Below are positions 26,377 to 37,047 of a stretch of DNA of 64,000 bases, one piece after another. Position 1 is the stretch's first letter. The number at the start of each line of letters is the position of its first letter. The position numbers were made by a program, and so were the translations under genes. The notes below the pieces were generated by a model. It did not search any database, was not told the DNA's origin, and saw only the letters and a list, made by a program, of their open reading frames with translations. Source of the DNA: Pasteurella dagmatis (GTDB lineage: Bacteria > Pseudomonadota > Gammaproteobacteria > Enterobacterales > Pasteurellaceae); contig NZ_LT906448.1 of NCBI RefSeq assembly GCF_900186835.1, forward strand, positions 744,001 to 808,000, read 5' to 3'.

Positions 26377-27102
26377 ATGACAGACAATCTTCAAGATCTC
26401 ATTTCAACTAAATTGGCAGCGGCGATTGCAAATCCGCTATTTCCTGCTGTGGATAGCCAATTGCGTTCAGGCAGACATATTAGTATTGATCAATTAGACA
26501 ATCACGCATTTTTAATGGATTTCCAAGGTGAATTAGATACTTTCTACCGCCGTTATAATGTGGAGCTCATTCGTGCGCCAGAAGGTTTCTTCTATTTACG
26601 TCCCAAAGCAACGACATTAATCGCGCGTTCTGTGTTGACTGAGCTCGAAATGTTAGTAGGAAAAGTGTTATGTTATCTCTATTTAAGCCCCGAGCGTTTA
26701 GCCCAGCAAGGTATTTTTAGTACACAAGAAGTGTATGATGAATTATTAAATTTAGCGGATGAAAACAAACTATTAAAAGCAGTAAACCAACGCTCTTCAG
26801 GTTCTGATTTAGATAAACAAAAATTAGCAGAAAAAGTACGTGCAGCGTTAAACCGTTTACGCCGTTTAGGTATGATCCATACAGTTGGTGAACAAAATAG
26901 CGGTAAGTTTACGATTTCAGAATCAGTATTCCGTTTTGGGGCAGAAGTGCGCTCAGGCGATGACCCACGAGAAGCACAATTACGCTTAATTCGTGACGGG
27001 GAAGCGGCAACACCAGAATCTTTAGCATTAGAACGACAAGCCAACGCAGAAAGTGCGGTCGAAAATGAAGAAATTGAAGATGAATTAGATGATGAGGAAT
27101 AA
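26377..27102 (+). CDS. mukE: Chromosome partition protein MukE
   Basis: MukE (241 residues, two winged-helix domains) binds MukF as a dimer and regulates the MukB ATPase and its topoisomerase IV contacts. The acidic tail [13 protein letters not shown] is typical. It ends 5 bp before the mukB start, indicating coupled translation. An uptake core near 27052 encodes S-A-V. Confidence 0.96.
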   Translation: MTDNLQDLISTKLAAAIANPLFPAVDSQLRSGRHISIDQLDNHAFLMDFQGELDTFYRRYNVELIRAPEGFFYLRPKATTLIARSVLTELEMLVGKVLCYLYLSPERLAQQGIFSTQEVYDELLNLADENKLLKAVNQRSSGSDLDKQKLAEKVRAALNRLRRLGMIHTVGEQNSGKFTISESVFRFGAEVRSGDDPREAQLRLIRDGEAATPESLALERQANAESAVENEEIEDELDDEE

Positions 27103-27107
27103 AGAGA

Positions 27108-30100
27108 ATGTCTGAAGAATTAGCCCTTGAAAACATCGAACAAGCAGAATCTGTTGTTCCTCAAGCTACCCTTAACCACGCTCACAATGTGCCGCGTGGT
27201 AAATTCCGTTCATTAACTTTAATTAACTGGAACGGTTTTTTTGCACGTACTTTTGATTTAGATGAATTAGTGACGACGCTTTCTGGAGGTAATGGTGCGG
27301 GTAAATCTACCACAATGGCAGGCTTTGTGACTGCATTGATTCCTGATTTAACCTTATTACATTTCCGTAATACCACAGAGGCGGGCGCTACTAGTGGTTC
27401 ACGTGATAAAGGGTTACACGGTAAGTTACGTCCAGGTGTGTGTTATGCGGCATTAGATACGATCAACTCACGCAACCAACGAATTATCGTCGGAGCAAGA
27501 CTACAACAAGTGGCAGGGCGTGATAAAAAAGTGGATATCAAAACCTTCTCTATTCAAGGTTTAGCCTTATCTGAAAATCCAACAGCTGTTTTCACTGAAA
27601 TTGTTGGCGAACGCCAAGCGCGCGTGCTTTCATTAAATGAATTAAAAGACAAAATGGAGCAGGTGGGCGCACAGTTTAAGCAATATCATTCTATTACGGA
27701 TTACCATGGAATGATGTTCGATTTAGGGATTATCCCTAAACGTCTGCGTTCTTCTTCTGACCGTAGCAAATTCTATAAATTGATCGAGGCTTCTCTTTAC
27801 GGTGGTATTTCAAGTGCGATCACCCGTTCTTTACGTGACTATTTATTGCCTGAAAACTTAGGCGTGCGTAAAGCGTTCCAAGATATGGAAAGCGCATTAC
27901 GTGAAAACCGTATGACTTTAGAAGCGATCAAAGTGACTCAATCTGATCGTGATTTATTCAAACATTTAATTACTGAAACTACCAACTATGTGGCCTCAGA
28001 CTATATGCGTAATGCAAATGAACGTCGTGGCAACATCGAAAGTGCGGTGCGTTTTCGCCAAGATTGGTATAAAGCCAAATCAGAACAACGTCTTTCCCAA
28101 CAACGTTTAGTCGAATTAAGTCGTGAGTCAGCAGAATTAGCAGAAAACGAAAAAACATTGGAAGTGGATCACCAAAGTGCGGTTGATCACTTGAATTTAG
28201 TACTCAATGCGTTACGCCATCAAGAAAAAATTTCACGTTATCAAGAAGATGTTGCAGAAATTGTTGAACGTTTAGAAGAGCAAAAAATCGTTGTTGAAAC
28301 CGCAAATGAGCATTTAGAAGAAGCGCAAATGCACGTTGAGCAAACTGAGCACGAAGTGGATCAAATTCGTGCACAATTAGCGGATTATCAACAAGCATTA
28401 GATGCACAACAAACCCGAGCATTACAATATCAACAAGCTATCGCTGCACTTGAAAAAGCAAAAACATTATGTGGCTTAGCGGATTTAAGTGTTAAAAATA
28501 TTGATGCGTATCATGAAGAATTTGATGCTCACGCAGAAAGTTTGACTGAACAAGTGCTTGAACTTGAACATAAAATGTCAATTTCTGAAGCCGCAAAAAC
28601 GCAATTCGACAAAGCTTATCAGCTTGTGTGTAAAGTGGCTGGCGACATTCCACGTTCAGCGGCATTTGAGCAAGCAAAAGAATTGTTACGTGAATATCCA
28701 AGCCAAAAAGTACAAGCCCAACAAACACCACAATTGCGTGCTAAGTTACACGAACTTGAACAGCGTTATGCACAACAACAAAGTGCGGTGCGTTTATTAA
28801 AAGATTTTAATCAACGTGCAAACTTAGATTTAACGACCACAGACGAGTTGGAAGAATACCACGCAGAACAAGAAGCATTGTTGGAAGATGTGAGCGCAGA
28901 ATTATCTGAACAAGTGGAACAACGCTCAACTTTACGTCAAAAACGCGAACAATTGACCGCACTTTATAACGAAAATGCACAAAAAGCGCCAGCTTGGTTG
29001 ACTGCACAATCTGCGTTAGAACGCTTACAAGAGCAAAGTGGACAATCGTTTACAGATAGCCAAGATGTCATGAATTTTATGCAATCACAATTGGTGAAAG
29101 AACGTGAATTGACGATTGAACGTGACCAATTAGAGCAAAAACGCCAACAATTAGAAGCACAAGTTTCACGTTTAAGCCAGCCAGATGGTTCAGAAGATGC
29201 TCGTTTGAATGTGCTTGCAGAGCGTTTTGGTGGTGTGTTGCTTTCAGAGCTTTATGATGATGTACCAATTGAAGATGCGCCTTATTTCTCAGCACTTTAT
29301 GGACCTGCACGCCACGCGATTGTGGTGCGTGATTTGGAAGCTATCAAAGCACAATTAGAACAATTAGAAGATTGCCCAGATGATCTCTACTTAATCGAGG
29401 GCGACCCAGCAGCGTTTGATGATAGTGTTCTATCTGCTCAAGAACTGGCACACGGTGTAGTTGTTCAGGTGTCTGAACGTGAATTACGTTATTCAAAATT
29501 CCCTGACATTCCATTATTTGGACGTGCAGCGCGTGAGAAATATTTAGAAGAGTTACAAGTACAACGTGATGAAGTTGCAGAGCAGTACGCACAGCGTGCA
29601 TTTGATGTCCAAAAATGCCAGCGTTTGCACGAACATTTCAGCCAATTCGTGGGGTTACATCTTGCATTAGCCTTCCAACCAAACCCTGAAGAATTAATGG
29701 CAGAAATTGCTCAGCAACGTAATGAAATTGAACGTGAATTAAATCACTTTAATACAACAGAACAGCAATTACGTATTCAGTTAGACAGTGCAAAAGAGAA
29801 AATGCAACTGTTGAATAAAATTCTTCCTCAGTTAGCCTTGCTTGCAGATGAAAGTTTAATTGATCGTATTGAAGAATGCCGTGAGCAACTAGATATTGCA
29901 GAGCAAGATGAGTTATTTATTCGTCAATACGGCGCTACGTTGTCACAATTAGAACTAATTGCGAATACTTTACAAAGCGATCCAGAAAATTATGAACGCT
30001 TAAAAGCAGATTATGAGCAAGCCATTTCTCAACAAAAACAGGTTCAACAACGCTTATTTGCATTGGCTGATGTGGTACAGCGTAAACCACATTTTGCTTA

Positions 30101-31595
30101 TGAAGAACGAGTCCAATCTGAAACGTCAGAATTAAACGAACAATTACGTGCACGATTAGAGGAAATGCAGCAACAGCGTGAACTTCAGCGTGAGCAGTTA
30201 CGCCAAAAACAAGCACAATATAGTAATTACAACCGTGTATATATTGAGCTACAAACTTCATTCAATAACAAAAATCAAATGTTACAAGAGTTGTTGCAAG
30301 AAGTTGGCGAGTTAGGCGTGAGAGCAGATGAAGGCGCAGAAGAACGAGCACGACAACGCCGTGATGAATTGCATCAATTATTATCGACGAGCCGTACTCG
30401 CCGCTCACAAGTCGAAAAACAATTAACCTTAATTGAAAGTGAGGCAAATGGTTTAGCTGCACGCATTCGTAAAGCAGAACGTGATTATAAAACACAGCGT
30501 GAATTAGTGGTTGCAGCCAAAGTGAGCTGGTGTGTGGTGATGCGTTTATCTCGAGGAAGTGATGTGGAAAAACGTTTAAATCGCCGTGAGTTTGCTTATT
30601 TATCTGCAGATGAATTGCGTTCAATGTCGGATAAAGCGTTGGGTGCATTACGTACTGCAGTGGCTGACAATGAATATTTACGCGACAGCCTGCGTTTATC
30701 AGAAGATAACCGTAAGCCAGAAAATAAAGTCCGCTTCTTTATTGCCGTGTATCAACATTTACGTGAGCGTATTCGTCAAGACATCATTAAAACAGATGAT
30801 CCAATTGATGCAATTGAGCAAATGGAAATTGAGTTGTCTCGTTTAACCGATGAGTTGACACGTCGTGAGCAAAAATTGGCAATCAGTTCTGAAAGTGTGG
30901 CAAACATTATGCGTAAGACTATTCAACGTGAACAAAACCGTATTCGTATGTTGAATCAGGGCTTACAAAATATTGCGTTTGGTCAGGTGAAATCGGTGCG
31001 TTTAGTGGTGAATATTCGTGACACCCACGCAATGTTGCTTGATGCTTTATCAGGCACACAAGAAGAGTATCAAGATCTCTTCACGGATAATCGAATGACT
31101 TTCTCAGAAGCTATTGCCAAACTTTATCAACGTTTAAACCCACATATTGATATGGGGCAACGTACTGCACAAACTATTGGTGAAGAGTTACTCGATTATC
31201 GTAATTATCTCGATCTTGAAGTGGAAGTGTATCGTGGTGCTGACGGTTGGTTGCGTGCAGAAAGTGGCGCATTATCAACAGGTGAGGCGATCGGTACAGG
31301 TATGTCAATCTTATTAATGGTTGTACAAAGTTGGGAAGAAGAATCCCGTCGTATTCGCGGTAAAGATATTGTGCCTTGTCGCTTATTATTCTTAGACGAA
31401 GCTGCACGTTTAGATGCCAAATCCATTTCAACCTTATTTGAATTATGTGAGCGTTTAGATATGCAATTGCTTATCGCTGCACCTGAAAATATCAGCCCAG
31501 AAAAAGGCACAACCTATAAGCTGGTGCGTAAAATTGCAGGCAACCAGGAACACGTTCACGTGGTTGGCTTGCGTGGATTTGGTGCAACAGAGTAG
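27108..31595 (+). CDS. mukB: Chromosome partition protein MukB (SMC-like ATPase)
   Basis: The 1,495-residue SMC-like motor of the gammaproteobacterial condensin. The Walker A motif G-N-G-A-G-K-S-T lies near residue 61-68, followed by two very long Gln/Glu-rich coiled coils around a hinge (about 660-790). The ABC signature L-S-T-G-E-A near 1387 and Walker B L-L-F-L-D-E near 1426 complete the head. AAAGAGA precedes the start. At least four perfect uptake cores fall inside. The operon ends at a paired-uptake-sequence terminator. Confidence 0.98.
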   Translation: MSEELALENIEQAESVVPQATLNHAHNVPRGKFRSLTLINWNGFFARTFDLDELVTTLSGGNGAGKSTTMAGFVTALIPDLTLLHFRNTTEAGATSGSRDKGLHGKLRPGVCYAALDTINSRNQRIIVGARLQQVAGRDKKVDIKTFSIQGLALSENPTAVFTEIVGERQARVLSLNELKDKMEQVGAQFKQYHSITDYHGMMFDLGIIPKRLRSSSDRSKFYKLIEASLYGGISSAITRSLRDYLLPENLGVRKAFQDMESALRENRMTLEAIKVTQSDRDLFKHLITETTNYVASDYMRNANERRGNIESAVRFRQDWYKAKSEQRLSQQRLVELSRESAELAENEKTLEVDHQSAVDHLNLVLNALRHQEKISRYQEDVAEIVERLEEQKIVVETANEHLEEAQMHVEQTEHEVDQIRAQLADYQQALDAQQTRALQYQQAIAALEKAKTLCGLADLSVKNIDAYHEEFDAHAESLTEQVLELEHKMSISEAAKTQFDKAYQLVCKVAGDIPRSAAFEQAKELLREYPSQKVQAQQTPQLRAKLHELEQRYAQQQSAVRLLKDFNQRANLDLTTTDELEEYHAEQEALLEDVSAELSEQVEQRSTLRQKREQLTALYNENAQKAPAWLTAQSALERLQEQSGQSFTDSQDVMNFMQSQLVKERELTIERDQLEQKRQQLEAQVSRLSQPDGSEDARLNVLAERFGGVLLSELYDDVPIEDAPYFSALYGPARHAIVVRDLEAIKAQLEQLEDCPDDLYLIEGDPAAFDDSVLSAQELAHGVVVQVSERELRYSKFPDIPLFGRAAREKYLEELQVQRDEVAEQYAQRAFDVQKCQRLHEHFSQFVGLHLALAFQPNPEELMAEIAQQRNEIERELNHFNTTEQQLRIQLDSAKEKMQLLNKILPQLALLADESLIDRIEECREQLDIAEQDELFIRQYGATLSQLELIANTLQSDPENYERLKADYEQAISQQKQVQQRLFALADVVQRKPHFAYEERVQSETSELNEQLRARLEEMQQQRELQREQLRQKQAQYSNYNRVYIELQTSFNNKNQMLQELLQEVGELGVRADEGAEERARQRRDELHQLLSTSRTRRSQVEKQLTLIESEANGLAARIRKAERDYKTQRELVVAAKVSWCVVMRLSRGSDVEKRLNRREFAYLSADELRSMSDKALGALRTAVADNEYLRDSLRLSEDNRKPENKVRFFIAVYQHLRERIRQDIIKTDDPIDAIEQMEIELSRLTDELTRREQKLAISSESVANIMRKTIQREQNRIRMLNQGLQNIAFGQVKSVRLVVNIRDTHAMLLDALSGTQEEYQDLFTDNRMTFSEAIAKLYQRLNPHIDMGQRTAQTIGEELLDYRNYLDLEVEVYRGADGWLRAESGALSTGEAIGTGMSILLMVVQSWEEESRRIRGKDIVPCRLLFLDEAARLDAKSISTLFELCERLDMQLLIAAPENISPEKGTTYKLVRKIAGNQEHVHVVGLRGFGATE

Positions 31596-31609
31596 TTAAA
31601 GACGAGAAA

Positions 31610-31646
31610 AAGTGCGGTCAAAACTTTCAATATTTTGACCGCACTT
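31610..31646. terminator. Paired uptake-sequence terminator between mukB and the DUF302 gene
   Basis: AAGTGCGGT (31610-31618) and ACCGCACTT (31638-31646) lie in a longer inverted repeat with A- and T-runs outside. The two genes converge here, so it can serve both strands. Confidence 0.88.
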
Positions 31647-31673
31647 TCTGTTTCAATGATAAGAGAAAATGAA

Positions 31674-32126
31674 TTACTTTTTAGTAACAATGCTTGGAAT
31701 TAATTTCTCTGCACCTTTTAATTTTCCATATATGTCTTCAGATAAACCGTGTTTTTTACCAATAGTATCAGTATCATTTAAGGTTACAAATACTTCACCC
31801 GTTTTATCTTCCCAAACAAGTGCTTTGATAGGTAAATCAATTGCTAAAGTTGGCGAAGCAATCATCATTGGAGTTCCCACTTTGGGTGTACCAAAAATCA
31901 CTACACTGGCAAAAGGCATAGTTAAACCAGCCTCTTTAGCCGCCGCTTGATGATCAATAACCGTAAAGACTTTCATGCCTTTTTCAGTCACAGCATTTTT
32001 AATTTTTTCTACAGTTTCGACTGCAGTATATTCACTTTTGACTGTTTTAAGTGCCGTATTCTCAGCTTGAGCAAACATTGTTGTTAAAGCTAAAGGTAAT
32101 GCGAGCAGCAATGATTTGAATTTCAT
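31674..32126 (-). CDS. Secreted DUF302-domain protein
   Basis: A 150-residue protein: a signal peptide (about 1-21, ending A-Q-A) followed by a single DUF302 domain, recognisable by K-G-M-K-V-F-T-V-I-D-H, F-G-T-P-K-V-G-T-P and A-I-D-L-P-I-K-A-L-V-W-E-D. The family is periplasmic or soluble with no firmly known activity; some members bind small ligands or metals. The start at 32126 has GGAG upstream and leads straight into the signal peptide. Monocistronic. Confidence 0.88.
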   Translation of the reverse strand: MKFKSLLLALPLALTTMFAQAENTALKTVKSEYTAVETVEKIKNAVTEKGMKVFTVIDHQAAAKEAGLTMPFASVVIFGTPKVGTPMMIASPTLAIDLPIKALVWEDKTGEVFVTLNDTDTIGKKHGLSEDIYGKLKGAEKLIPSIVTKK

Positions 32127-32295
32127 ATTTATCTCCATTTATTGATATAAAAGTCCTTCGTATTCTAGGCATATTAAATATACATTTCAACTAACAAATA
32201 AGATTGAAACGTATTTAAATTTTTTCATTGGTTCTTTCTTCATAAACAAGAAAAAGATTATAATCGAACCTTTCTAACCACTTAAGGAAAGCAAA

Positions 32296-33165
32296 ATGCA
32301 TAATCTTATTATTGCCGTTCTCTGCAGTGTAGCGGTTTCAGTTTTACTTAAAGTTGCACGTAAAAAAAATATTGTAATTCAACAAGCGATTGCCTTTAAT
32401 TATATTGTCGCACTTGGGTTAAGTTACTTTTTATTAAAACCTGACTTTAAAGGATTAGGTTTCACAGAGTTTGTGGTGCAAAGTGAAAATGCGCCAGTAT
32501 TTTTCGCACTCGGTATCTTATTACCTACAGTGTTTATCATTATGTCGAAGGCTGTTGAATTTGCGGGCATTGTTCGCTCTGATGCAGCACAACGGCTATC
32601 GTTATTTTTACCTATCGTTGCTGCCTTTTTAATTTTTGGTGAACAACTAAGCCAAGCACGTTTAATTGGCATTATATTGGCGTTCGTAGCGTTGTTCTGT
32701 CTATTAAATAAACCGACAGATACAGAAAGCAACATTAAAGGTATGGTTGGACTTATTTTAGTTTGGTTTGGTTACGGTATTATCGATATTCTGTTTAAAC
32801 AAGTTGCGAAAAGTGGCGGTGCATTCCCAGCAACGTTATTTATTTCCTTTGTGTTAGCAGCCTGTGTAATGTTTGGTTATTTATTACTAAAACGTGAAGT
32901 GTTTACAGTACCAAGTTTTGTTGGAGGGATTATTCTCGGTGGTTTAAACTTTATGAACATTCTTTTCTATATTAAAGCGCACCAAAGCTTCAGCGAAAAT
33001 CCAACATTAGTTTTTGCGGGAATGAACATTGGCGTGATTTGTTTAGGCACGATTACCGGGGCATTAGTCTTTAAAGAAAAAATAAGCAAAATCAATGGGG
33101 TAGGGATAGCCATTGGAATTTCAGCTATTTTCTGCTTATTCTATTTAGATAAAATCATCAATTAA
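32296..33165 (+). CDS. EamA/DMT family transporter
   Basis: A 289-residue inner-membrane protein with about ten hydrophobic segments in two related halves, as in the drug/metabolite transporter superfamily. The second half contains the typical G-A-L-V-F-K-E-K-I-S turn followed by a last helix. AAGGAAAG precedes the start. Substrate unknown. It ends at a hairpin containing an uptake core. Confidence 0.85.
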   Translation: MHNLIIAVLCSVAVSVLLKVARKKNIVIQQAIAFNYIVALGLSYFLLKPDFKGLGFTEFVVQSENAPVFFALGILLPTVFIIMSKAVEFAGIVRSDAAQRLSLFLPIVAAFLIFGEQLSQARLIGIILAFVALFCLLNKPTDTESNIKGMVGLILVWFGYGIIDILFKQVAKSGGAFPATLFISFVLAACVMFGYLLLKREVFTVPSFVGGIILGGLNFMNILFYIKAHQSFSENPTLVFAGMNIGVICLGTITGALVFKEKISKINGVGIAIGISAIFCLFYLDKIIN

Positions 33166-33183
33166 CCCTCAAATTTATGATAA

Positions 33184-33212
33184 GAGCCGCACAAAAGTGC
33201 GGTTTCTTTTTT
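33184..33212 (+). terminator. Terminator of the EamA gene built on an uptake core
   Basis: A seven-base-pair arm around CCGCAC pairs with GTGCGGT across a four-A loop, followed by a T-rich tail. The right arm is the core AAGTGCGGT (33195-33203). Confidence 0.85.
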
Positions 33213-33265
33213 CTCAATTTTCTCTGTTGTGTTAGAATCCCTTTTATTTTCAATCGAGTTTTCCT

Positions 33266-34696
33266 ATGTCCACAACAGGTGATTTCAGCTTTTTTATTTA
33301 CGATTATGAAAGCTTTGGTGTCAATCCAGCTTCTGATCGCCCAGCTCAATTTGCTGGCATTCGTACTGATATTGATTTCAATATTATTGGTGAACCAGTA
33401 ATGCTGTATTGCAAGCAAACTAACGATTATTTGCCTTCACCAGAAGCTGTTTTAGTGACTGGCATTACACCACAAGAATGTAATGAAAAGGGGATTTCTG
33501 AACCCGAATTTGCTGAGCGAATTTTGCAAGAATTTAGCCAGCCAAATACTTGTGTCATGGGATTTAATAATATTCGTTATGACGATGAAATGACCCGTTA
33601 TACGTTTTACCGTAATTTCATTGATCCTTATGAATATAGCTGGAAAAATGGTAATTCACGTTGGGATTTACTTGATCTTGTCCGTGCTTGTTATGCACTT
33701 CGTCCAGAAGGAATTAATTGGGCACATGATGAAAATGGTATGCCATCATTTCGCTTGGAAAAATTAACACAGGTAAATGGCATAGAACATAGTAATGCAC
33801 ACGATGCAATGGCCGATGTTTATGCAACGATTGCAATGGCAAAACTAATCAAAGAAAAACAACCGAAACTTTTTCAGTTTTTCTTTGAGAATCGTGGTAA
33901 GAAAGAAATTGAAAACCTAATTGATGTTGCTAATATGACACCTTTAGTTCACGTGTCGGGTATGTTAGGTAATTATCGTGGAAATACTGCTTGGGTTGTG
34001 CCACTTGCCTGGCATCCAATCAATCAAAATGCTGTAATTGTTTGCGATTTATCGGCAAATCTTGATGATTTACTCACTAAAAGTGCTGCTGAATTACGTC
34101 AAAATTTATATACGCCCAAAGCAGAACTCTTAGAAAAAGGGATTTTACCTGTTCCATTGAAATTAGTTCATATTAATAAATGCCCAATTTTAGCCCCCGC
34201 TAAAGTTTTATTGCCAGAGAATGCACTGCGCTTGGGAATTGATAGAGAATTCTGTTTGCAAAATTTACAACGCTTAAAAAATTCTGCAAACATTCGTGAC
34301 ATTGTCACTGATATTTTTACAAATGAAGATAAAGTGTTTGAACCAAGCTTAAATGTGGAAACTGAGCTATATAGTGGATTCTTTGATTTTAGCGATAAAA
34401 ACAATATGGCGATTTTGAGAAATTTACCAGTAGATAAACTTGCTGAGCACGGTTTGGCATTCAAAGATAAACGAATACCTGAATTATTATTTCATTATCG
34501 AGCAAGACATCATTTCAGTACATTAACACGTGCAGAACAAATCAAATGGCAAAAATATCGCCATAAGAAACTTGAACAAAGTGCGGTCGAATTTGAGCAA
34601 AATTTACAACGCTTAATTGAAGAGAATCATAATAACCCTGAGAAGTTGGAATTATTAAAAAAAGTTTATGAATATGGTGCTAAATTATTAGCCTAA
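33266..34696 (+). CDS. sbcB: Exodeoxyribonuclease I
   Basis: A 3'-5' single-strand DNA exonuclease acting in recombination and mismatch repair, recruited by SSB. The 476-residue length is that of the family. DEDDh motif I, D-Y-E-S-F-G, is at 13-18 (Asp13, Glu15). The N-R-Y/N-I-R-Y-D-D-E and N-A-H-D-A-M-A-D motifs follow near 107 and 173-180. An SH3-like and a C-terminal helical domain complete the protein. An uptake core near 34581 encodes S-A-V. Confidence 0.97.
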   Translation: MSTTGDFSFFIYDYESFGVNPASDRPAQFAGIRTDIDFNIIGEPVMLYCKQTNDYLPSPEAVLVTGITPQECNEKGISEPEFAERILQEFSQPNTCVMGFNNIRYDDEMTRYTFYRNFIDPYEYSWKNGNSRWDLLDLVRACYALRPEGINWAHDENGMPSFRLEKLTQVNGIEHSNAHDAMADVYATIAMAKLIKEKQPKLFQFFFENRGKKEIENLIDVANMTPLVHVSGMLGNYRGNTAWVVPLAWHPINQNAVIVCDLSANLDDLLTKSAAELRQNLYTPKAELLEKGILPVPLKLVHINKCPILAPAKVLLPENALRLGIDREFCLQNLQRLKNSANIRDIVTDIFTNEDKVFEPSLNVETELYSGFFDFSDKNNMAILRNLPVDKLAEHGLAFKDKRIPELLFHYRARHHFSTLTRAEQIKWQKYRHKKLEQSAVEFEQNLQRLIEENHNNPEKLELLKKVYEYGAKLLA

Positions 34697-34786
34697 TTAT
34701 GAGAAAATAGTGATAACGCTAGATAAATAATTCAATACATCAGATAAGATAAAATTTCAGATTTTACGTAGCGCAATCAAAAAAAT

Positions 34787-34819
34787 AAAAGCCGTAGCGA
34801 AAAAAGCTACGGTTTTTTA
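34787..34819 (+). terminator. Terminator of sbcB
   Basis: GCCGTAGC pairs with GCTACGGT/T across a short A-rich loop, followed by six T. Confidence 0.9.
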
Positions 34820-35304
34820 TTTTCCCTCCAACAAAAATGCAATCTTTATATTTAAATTTAGCTTACATTGTAAATATGTCAGGGTATAACTCTGTAAACA
34901 TACCTGTGACAAGGTGCTATAAACCAATATTTAACATTGCTTAGATAGTAAATGTGACTTGTGTATAAGTCTGTGATTTTCTTAGTACGTAGTTTTTACT
35001 AACCTTATAACTAATTTCGCATAATGTATATTATGTTAAATTAAATGTTAATGTGACACTATTGTTCAATGAACTAACTACCCTAGGTATAAATTTGTAT
35101 ATAGGAATATAATTTTAAGAAAAGATTATTTGAATAGAGTTAATTTAGATCACTTCTATTTTATGAATTTATATAGGAAGCTATAAGATAATTTTCCTTA
35201 TAGAAAAATCTAAGAAATAAAACCATTTATTATATAAAGGTTCATCAAAAGTAATTTGATGAAATAAATTTGTTATCTGTGACATCGTCACCAGGATAGA
35301 AATA
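34820..35304. other. Gene-free AT-rich tract with hairpins
   Basis: About 485 bp with no credible ORF. I see a 7-bp stem (CTATAAG 35181-35187 with CTTATAG 35197-35203) and a perfect 9-bp stem with a 5-nt loop (TTCATCAAA 35241-35249 with TTTGATGAA 35255-35263). There are no uptake cores. It could be a gene remnant or hold a small RNA. Confidence 0.35.
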
Positions 35305-35342
35305 AAAAACCATCTTTGTATTAGAGCAAAGATGGTTTTCTT
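35305..35342 (-). terminator. Terminator of the 213-aa membrane-protein gene
   Basis: A near-perfect stem (AAACCATCTTTG with CAAAGATGGTTT) is followed on the minus strand by a T-run. Confidence 0.88.
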
Positions 35343-35368
35343 TATCTTTAATTTATAGATGAGCTTTT

Positions 35369-36010
35369 TTAAAATGGTTGATTGGCTTCTCTGACCAAAA
35401 TCCCCCATTTTTGCGATGCTGATTCAAACGCTTCTTTTTGATTTTTTAAAATTGTAATTATACAGTAAGAATCGCTATTGGTCTCTGCATTGTATAAAAG
35501 TATGCCTTCTTTATAAAAATATTCATGAGCTATTTTCATCAATTCTTCAGGTAAATCTTCTTCTAGATTTTTTTGTGTCCATTCTATCTCTTTTATGTGA
35601 TAAAACTTTGTAATTTTACTAACTCGCCATATGAATTCATCACTATCACGCCAGTCGATAAAAAAGAGAGCTATTTCACTTGGCAAATGTTCTGATAAAG
35701 CAAAATTGAGCAGTTCTTCTGGCTTCCAACTATCCTGTTCCCCTAATTTATTTATAATTTCATCTGCTAATTTTTCAAAACTATAAACAGATTTTAACCA
35801 TTGCCGAAAATTTTCTTTATCTGAAGTTGTTTCATCTCCAAATAAAATTCGTACGACAAGGCAAGGCATGATGAAAAAGAAAGTGAGAAAAACAGAACTT
35901 AATCTCATCAAAAATGAGGATTCTTTATCAATGAATAAATTTTTAATGGCAGCAAAAGGCAGTACGAAAACGGTAATAAGTGAAGTGATAATACGTTGAA
36001 AACAATTCAT
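35369..36010 (-). CDS. Unknown 213-aa protein with N-terminal membrane segments
   Basis: I do not recognise the family. The start at 36010 has AGGAG 6 nt upstream and is preferred to the frame opening at 36046. Two hydrophobic segments (about 5-22 and 34-56) are followed by a Trp- and Glu-rich cytosolic or periplasmic domain, with F-I-D-W-R-D-S-D-E near 115-125. It has its own terminator and no operon partner. Base composition is slightly AT-richer than the housekeeping genes. Confidence 0.75.
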   Translation of the reverse strand: MNCFQRIITSLITVFVLPFAAIKNLFIDKESSFLMRLSSVFLTFFFIMPCLVVRILFGDETTSDKENFRQWLKSVYSFEKLADEIINKLGEQDSWKPEELLNFALSEHLPSEIALFFIDWRDSDEFIWRVSKITKFYHIKEIEWTQKNLEEDLPEELMKIAHEYFYKEGILLYNAETNSDSYCIITILKNQKEAFESASQKWGILVREANQPF

Positions 36011-36172
36011 TTGAGCTCCTAGATCATCTAATACTACTACTTTCACTATAACCTAGAAATCATATGATATATAGCAGTTTCTATATTCTTTATGGTGTTA
36101 TAATTTGACCAATTATGTGCTAATTCCTTTAAAAAAGAAGGTTATTTTAATATCATTTTTTATGCTATCAAT

Positions 36173-36202
36173 TTGACTTTTTGATTCAGATCAGTTTAGT
36201 AT
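36173..36202 (+). promoter_or_regulatory. Predicted promoter of yqjDEK
   Basis: TTGACT (36173-36178) and TAGTAT (36197-36202) are separated by 18 bp, about 60 bp before the yqjD start. A good sigma-70 match. Confidence 0.55.
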
Positions 36203-36265
36203 GGATCTGTCTAGCTTATTTTTTGAGTTAGATCATTCCTTAAAAATTAATGGAGGTATCTATAA

Positions 36266-36577
36266 ATGAGTAAAGAATTCGATAAGAAACGCGATGAGTT
36301 ATTAAGTGAAATCCGTGATATTTTAGATAATGCGGAAGAGCTTTTTGATGAGAAATCAAAAGCTGGTGCAGATGAACTCAAAAAACTTAAATCGAGTCTT
36401 GATTCACGAGTTTCTAAATTACAGAAACAATTCGGTTCATTAAAAGAGGATGCTGTAGCGGGAACTAAAGAAGTTATCAAGCAAACTGATGAATTAGTAC
36501 AAGACAATCCTTATAAAGCGATTGGTGTTGCTGGAGTGATTGGTTTATTGTTAGGTGTCTTAATCTCTAAGAGATAA
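36266..36577 (+). CDS. yqjD: YqjD/ElaB family membrane-anchored protein (DUF883)
   Basis: A 103-residue protein: a charged amphipathic helix or coiled coil (about 1-80), then one C-terminal transmembrane segment with the family's glycine pattern (G-L-L-L-G-V-L-I-S-K-R at the very end). E. coli homologues tether ribosomes to the inner membrane in stationary phase. ATGGAGGT gives a strong ribosome-binding site. It is first in a yqjD-yqjE-yqjK cluster, as in E. coli. Confidence 0.9.
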   Translation: MSKEFDKKRDELLSEIRDILDNAEELFDEKSKAGADELKKLKSSLDSRVSKLQKQFGSLKEDAVAGTKEVIKQTDELVQDNPYKAIGVAGVIGLLLGVLISKR

Positions 36578-36591
36578 GTCTTTACGGTTGT

Positions 36592-36616
36592 AAAAGGCTA
36601 CAAAATGTAGCCTTTT
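36592..36616 (+). terminator. Hairpin between yqjD and yqjE
   Basis: AAAAGGCTAC and GTAGCCTTTT form a perfect 10-bp stem with a 5-nt loop and a short pyrimidine tail. It should reduce read-through into yqjE and so raise yqjD output relative to the downstream genes. Confidence 0.8.
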
Positions 36617-36636
36617 CTTACAATTTAGGACGATAA

Positions 36637-37047
36637 ATGCAAATTTTACATAAAGTTAAAAATATTACCCTAACCTCATTAGAGCTAATTCATGTTCGTT
36701 TAGAAATGGCGAGAATTGAGCTCGTTGAACAAAAGAATTTTCTCGTAACCTTGTTTACAGCATTATTCTTGATCTTAATTTTATTATTAATTTCTTTTAT
36801 AAGTTTATTGTTTGGTTTAAATAGTATTATTGCACCAGAAATTAAACACCTTGTTTTCTTTGGTATAAGTGCGGGTGCTTTTTTGATTATTTTGATTTTA
36901 TTACTGGTAATGCGTAATACCGTAACAAAACAACGTAATTTTATGGTGACTACCCTTGATGAAGTGAAAAATGACATCCAGGCACTGAAAGGTGCTTTAA
37001 GTAGCCAAAACAAGAAAGGATCTAGTAGTGATACGGAGCTTTTATGA
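36637..37047 (+). CDS. yqjE: YqjE family inner-membrane protein
   Basis: A 136-residue protein with two transmembrane segments (about 38-63 and 73-95) and charged ends, of the YqjE / holin-superfamily-III-like type. Function unknown; found next to yqjD in enterobacteria. AGGA lies before the start. Its stop overlaps the yqjK start by 4 bp (ATGA). Confidence 0.85.
   Translation: MQILHKVKNITLTSLELIHVRLEMARIELVEQKNFLVTLFTALFLILILLLISFISLLFGLNSIIAPEIKHLVFFGISAGAFLIILILLLVMRNTVTKQRNFMVTTLDEVKNDIQALKGALSSQNKKGSSSDTELL

Noticed and set aside
35181-35408. 75-aa minus-strand ORF below the 213-aa gene.
   Set aside because: It starts inside that gene, runs through its terminator hairpin, and has no ribosome-binding site.
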